DNA of 16,152 nt. Source: Polaromonas sp. (GTDB lineage: Bacteria; Pseudomonadota; Gammaproteobacteria; Burkholderiales; Burkholderiaceae_C). This document shows positions 14,887 through 16,152 of this stretch, piece by piece (positions within the stretch are counted from its first letter, which is position 1; every line of letters begins with the position of its first letter). A program made the translations under genes and the position numbers. The stretch lies in the NCBI GenBank assembly GCA_026786065.1, contig JAJAYS010000090.1, positions 1 to 16,152 on the forward strand. The letters are read 5' to 3'. A model generated the notes under the pieces. That model saw nothing but the letters and a program-made list of their open reading frames with translations, was not told where the DNA came from and did no database searches.

Positions 14887-15563
14887 TGAGCACGTCGATA
14901 CTGGTCGGCAGGCTTGCCGGGCCGTGGTACGCCCTGTATGGTGAACGCCTGCTGCACCTGTGGGTCTTCAAGGCCACTGGGACCAGCGCCTTCATGGCGA
15001 TCTTTTTTTATGGCTACTTCGCGGCGCTTGAGTCGCCGGTGCATCCGGTCGCCGTGATGCCGACGACGCCGCTCGACGACTGGATCGCATTCTGGCCACC
15101 GGCTTTCTACCTGTATGCCTCGCTGTGGGTGTACACCTCGCTGGTGCCGGCACTGCAGCCGAGCTTGCTGCGGCTGGTCGCCTACGGCGTCGGCATTGGC
15201 GCGCTATGCCTGACCGGGCTGGTGCTGTTCACTTTTCTCCCTACGGCCGTGCCTTACGGGCCTTCGAGCTGGCCCGCCGACGCGTCGCTCTCGTTGCTGC
15301 ACAGCCTGGACGCGCCGGGCAACGCCTGCCCGTCGCTGCATGTGGCGACGGCGCTGTTCTCCGCGCTGTGTCTGCACCGGCTGCTGCGCGAGATGCCCAG
15401 CCCGGGCTGGCTGAAGGTGTTGAACTGGCTCTGGTGCGCGCTGATCATGTATTCCACGCTGGCGATCAAACAACACGTCGTGTGGGACGCGGTGGCTGGC
15501 ATCGCGCTGGCGCTACCCTTTGCGTGGCTCTATGCGCAGCTCGAAAAGCGGCTTGCCGACTAG
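14886..15563 (+). CDS. PAP2-superfamily membrane phosphatase/phosphotransferase
   Basis: 225-residue integral membrane protein with about six hydrophobic segments (roughly 31-48, 68-90, 97-120, 152-166, 176-192, 202-217). PAP2 motif II appears as CPSLH with His152, and motif III as STLAIKQHVVWD with His197 and Asp201. Motif I (KxxxxxxRP) is not evident, as in the inositol-phosphorylceramide-synthase-like branch of this superfamily. Members dephosphorylate lipid phosphates such as phosphatidate or undecaprenyl diphosphate, or move phospho-head groups. With a PlsC-type acyltransferase in the same operon, removal or exchange of a phosphate on an aryl-polyene glycerolipid is attractive, but not shown. 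It is the last gene of the operon and its TAG lies within an inverted repeat. Confidence 0.8.
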   Translation: MSTSILVGRLAGPWYALYGERLLHLWVFKATGTSAFMAIFFYGYFAALESPVHPVAVMPTTPLDDWIAFWPPAFYLYASLWVYTSLVPALQPSLLRLVAYGVGIGALCLTGLVLFTFLPTAVPYGPSSWPADASLSLLHSLDAPGNACPSLHVATALFSALCLHRLLREMPSPGWLKVLNWLWCALIMYSTLAIKQHVVWDAVAGIALALPFAWLYAQLEKRLAD

Positions 15564-15727
15564 GAGCTTGGGCGGCAGAAAAGACGCGCGCTGCAAACCC
15601 ACCGCAGCGGTCTATTGTTTGCCGCTTTTTGGCCCAGTATCCAGATACTGGACGGCAAAATCAGCAATATTTATCCTCGCTGGGGCCGGTTTTCGCTATG
15701 CGCGCCTTCTGCCGCCCAGGCTCCTAG
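15560..15727. repeat. 168-bp segment bounded by 21-bp terminal inverted repeats
   Basis: The left arm (15560-15580) starts CTAGGAGCTTGGGCGG and the right arm (15707-15727) is its reverse complement with one mismatch in 21 bases. Each arm includes the TAG stop of the flanking gene, so the two convergent genes have nearly the same first bases after their reading frames. The 126 bases between arms contain no open frame of note, but do contain a smaller hairpin. It may be a small non-autonomous mobile element (MITE-like), a long bidirectional hairpin, or an inverted duplication. No target-site duplication is visible outside the arms. Confidence 0.6.
15634..15651. repeat. Hairpin with 8-bp perfect stem inside the convergent gap
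   Basis: CCAGTATC and GATACTGG are separated by two bases. Outside it, TTTGCCG (15618-15624) and CGGCAAA (15653-15659) can extend the fold around an uneven internal loop. There is no T-run right after the stem in either direction, so it is not a textbook intrinsic terminator, although it may help end transcription of the two converging genes. Confidence 0.5.
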
Positions 15728-16152
15728 GCCCTCCCTGCGCCGCGCCGCTTTTTGCGCAGCTCGTAACGCCGCATCAGCGGGGTGACCGACACGCCGTGCG
15801 CCACCACCGAGGCTACGACGACCGCCAGCGTGATGGACAGCAGGCGTTCGGCCAGGGCTGGCTCGATCTCGTGGCTGATGGCGTAGAGCAGGTAGTACAG
15901 CGAGCCGATGCCGCGAATGCCAAACCAGCCCATCAGCCGGCGCTGGGTTCCTTTGACCGTCGTGCCCAGCAGGCCGATGTACACGGCAGCGGGCCGGATC
16001 AGCAAAAACAGCAGCGGTACGAACCACAGCACGTCCCACTCAAACCGCACCGTCGCAAGCAGCACGCCGACCGCCAGCACGATGCCGACTTCGGCAAAGC
16101 TCTCTAACTGCGCGTTGAAGCGCGCGACCTGGCCCATCATGTAGGCTGGTGC
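15724..16152 (-). CDS. Cation/proton antiporter (NhaP/CPA1-like), C-terminal part only
   Basis: C-terminal part of a monovalent cation/proton antiporter; the frame remains open through the right edge, so the N-terminal part is outside the window and the ATG codons near 16140 are internal. Hydrophobic segments at the visible start (EVGIVLAVGVLLA), then LWFVPLLFLLIRPAAVYIGLL, and the phrase GWFGIRGIGSLYYLLYA match the last membrane helices of the CPA1 family, where a GWFGxRG motif is usual. The tail is short and basic (RRYELRKKRRGAGRA) without a large cytosolic regulatory domain. It runs against the pigment operon and has no evident link to polyene synthesis; it probably marks the cluster's right boundary. 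Confidence 0.85.
   Translation of the reverse strand, partial: APAYMMGQVARFNAQLESFAEVGIVLAVGVLLATVRFEWDVLWFVPLLFLLIRPAAVYIGLLGTTVKGTQRRLMGWFGIRGIGSLYYLLYAISHEIEPALAERLLSITLAVVVASVVAHGVSVTPLMRRYELRKKRRGAGRA

Noticed and set aside
15618..15659. Integron attC-like site or intrinsic terminator reading of the inner hairpin
   Set aside because: It lacks the attC core-site sequences and no integrase or cassettes are present; no T-run follows the stem in either direction.
15520..16107. 195-residue plus-strand open frame over the convergent gap and antiporter
   Set aside because: Mostly antisense to the antiporter, overlaps the PAP2 gene end, and shows no protein-family features.

Overview
The window carries most of an aryl-polyene (APE) type pigment-lipid gene cluster, closest in gene content to the xanthomonadin-type branch because it includes a flavin-dependent halogenase-like gene. 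The DNA looks GC-rich. Gene families and tight, overlapping gene packing suggest a Gram-negative proteobacterium, most likely a betaproteobacterium or a close gammaproteobacterial relative. This rests on gene content and protein look only; no rRNA or other marker is present. There are no tRNAs, insertion sequences, phage genes or CRISPR arrays.

Layout: (1) At the left edge is the 3' end of a plus-strand unit: a truncated LpxL-type lipid acyltransferase (to 524) overlapping a LolA-like periplasmic carrier (521-1108). (2) An eight-gene minus-strand operon follows, read from 9163 down to 1166: MMPL/RND exporter, alpha/beta-hydrolase lipoprotein, polysaccharide-deacetylase-like protein, SAM methyltransferase, ketosynthase (ApeO-like), chain-length-factor-like protein (ApeC-like), hotdog dehydratase (ApeP-like) and ketoreductase (ApeQ-like). 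The last four abut or overlap. (3) A 227-bp divergent control region (9164-9390) contains two short perfect inverted repeats. (4) A seven-gene plus-strand operon runs from 9391 to 15563: halogenase-like flavoprotein, PlsC-type acyltransferase, acyl carrier protein, second ketosynthase, MipA/OmpV outer-membrane protein, FabZ-type dehydratase and PAP2-type membrane phosphatase. (5) A 160-bp convergent gap is framed by a 21-bp inverted repeat that includes both flanking stop codons. (6) At the right edge is the 3' end of a minus-strand cation/proton antiporter, probably outside the pathway.

Inferred working model: the ACP carries an aryl starter that is extended by the ketosynthase/chain-length-factor pair and the second ketosynthase. 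The ketoreductase and the two hotdog dehydratases process each cycle to conjugated double bonds. The methyltransferase and halogenase tailor the aryl head or chain. The PlsC- and LpxL-type acyltransferases, PAP2 phosphatase and deacetylase-like protein would build or trim the lipid or sugar part. The MMPL exporter, LolA-like carrier and MipA/OmpV protein would move the product to the outer membrane. Starter-forming, activating and thioesterase genes, and possibly a second ACP, are not here and are expected to the left of the window.
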